Positions 54,227 to 54,681 of a DNA stretch of 54,681 nucleotides are shown here, one piece after another. The position numbers and the translations under genes are program-made. The notes under the pieces are model-generated. The model saw only the letters and a list, made by a program, of their open reading frames with translations. It was not told the origin of the DNA and did no database searches. Within the stretch, counting starts at the first letter, position 1. The number at the start of each line of letters is the position of its first letter. Source of the stretch: an uncultured beta proteobacterium (lineage in GTDB: Bacteria > Pseudomonadota > Gammaproteobacteria > Burkholderiales > Burkholderiaceae_C); the NCBI GenBank assembly GCA_903945325.1, contig CAJAVE010000392.1, forward strand, positions 1-54,681, in the 5' to 3' direction.

Positions 54227-54681
54227 ATGACCTTCGTTGCGATCCAGTTTCTCAATGGCCTGAGCTACGCCACCACCCTGTTCCTGATGGCTGCGGGGCT
54301 GACGCTGATCTTTGGCGTGACGCGCATCGTCAACTTTGCACACGGCAGCTTTTTCATGCTGGGTGCCCTGTTCAGCGCGCATTGGCTGGTGAACTGGTTT
54401 CCGTCCTGGGGTGACAGTGCATGGCTTTACGCATTAGCTATCCTTTTGGGAGCTACTTGTGCAGCATTGGCGGGGGCTATAGCCGAATTTCTCTTGTTAC
54501 GCCGGTTGTACGGCGTGCCGGAGTTGTACCAGCTGGTTGCCACCTTCGGTCTGAGCCTGGCCCTGCACGATGCCATGCGCTGGGGTTTTGGCCCCGACGA
54601 AGTATTTGCGCCGCGCTTTCCCGGCCTGAGAGGGGCCATCGAGTTGGGTGGCGAGTTCTTTCCGCAGTACCAGGCTTTCAC
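54227..54681 (+). CDS. Branched-chain amino acid ABC transporter permease, LivH-like (partial)
   Basis: The first 151 codons are present and the gene runs off the right edge. IQFLNGLSYATTLFLMAAGLTLIFGVTRIVNFAHGSFFMLGAL is a LivH signature (NFAHG), and LYGVPELYQLVATFGLSLALHDAMRWGFGP continues it. It forms the inner-membrane channel of an amino acid or amide importer. There is no ribosome site, and the previous gene's terminator ends one base before the ATG. A dispersed repeat encodes ALAILLGATCAALAGAIAEF in frame, in a membrane-helix region. Confidence 0.9.
   Translation, partial: MTFVAIQFLNGLSYATTLFLMAAGLTLIFGVTRIVNFAHGSFFMLGALFSAHWLVNWFPSWGDSAWLYALAILLGATCAALAGAIAEFLLLRRLYGVPELYQLVATFGLSLALHDAMRWGFGPDEVFAPRFPGLRGAIELGGEFFPQYQAF
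54434..54490 (-). repeat. Dispersed repeat inside the LivH-like gene
   Basis: TTAGCTATCCTTTTGGGAGC, then TACTTGTGCAG and GGGGGCTATAGCCGAATTT. It has the same orientation as the copy after icd (46981) and is read in frame as part of a membrane helix. Confidence 0.65.

Overview
The window looks like chromosomal DNA of a beta-proteobacterium of the order Burkholderiales, most likely a Comamonadaceae member close to Rhodoferax or Polaromonas. This rests on gene content and order (exbB-exbD-lpxK-trm112-kdsB-adk; 4.5S RNA beside dnaX-ybaB-recR; clpS-clpA behind icd), on the phasin gene, and on a short dispersed repeat of a kind I remember from that family. No replicon, prophage, transposase, rRNA, tRNA or CRISPR array was seen. 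Most genes are housekeeping.

Layout. 1-5.5 kb: a DUF2249/hemerythrin pair, two exported proteins, fadD, a GlcD-like FAD oxidase and a DUF2069 membrane protein. 5.5-10.4 kb: yihY-like gene, inositol-monophosphatase-like gene, an orphan HigA-like regulator, an AAA/DUF4143 ATPase and an exported agmatine deiminase. Three 47-bp direct repeats punctuate this block and supply stop or start codons to the genes beside them. 10.5-13.6 kb: 4.5S RNA (minus) divergent from dnaX-ybaB-recR. 13.6-22.7 kb: mltD-like lytic transglycosylase, gloB, methyltransferase, rnhA, an RND efflux adaptor and pump, moaA. 22.8-27.7 kb: membrane pyrophosphatase and soluble pyrophosphatase in divergent orientation, cheW, and a wax ester synthase/DGAT-like gene whose frame runs through cheW. 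28-36.6 kb: an unknown conserved protein, an HD-GYP protein, a Crp-type regulator with a kinase-like protein and an acyl-CoA dehydrogenase, a FimV-like protein and a hydroxyacid dehydrogenase. 36.6-42.8 kb: lexA with a small unknown gene behind it, an asparaginase, and the adk/kdsB/trm112/lpxK/exbD/exbB cluster. 42.8-54.7 kb: xseA, sodB, a DUF192 protein, a small basic secreted peptide, icd, clpS-clpA, an iron-binding protein divergent from a patatin lipoprotein, phasin, thioesterase, nitroreductase and the start of a LivH-like permease.

Genes that appear to work together: DnaX with YbaB and RecR (replication and recombination repair); LpxK, KdsB and ExbBD (envelope); ClpS and ClpA (N-end-rule proteolysis); HppA and Ppa (pyrophosphate); the Crp regulator, kinase-like protein and acyl-CoA dehydrogenase (a plausible 4-hydroxyacyl-CoA route); fadD, WS/DGAT and phasin (carbon storage and lipid use).

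The most interesting signals are: (i) a run of nine A in dnaX with stops close by in both alternative frames, predicting a short gamma form; (ii) the repeat family that acts as stop or start codons and also lies in frame inside dnaX, lpxK and the LivH-like gene; (iii) the 333-bp convergent overlap of the DGAT-like frame with cheW; (iv) an SOS-type operon with an uncharacterised second gene; (v) several promoters whose -10 hexamers sit 7-10 nt from the start codon. All functions are inferred from reading the sequence; no database search was run.
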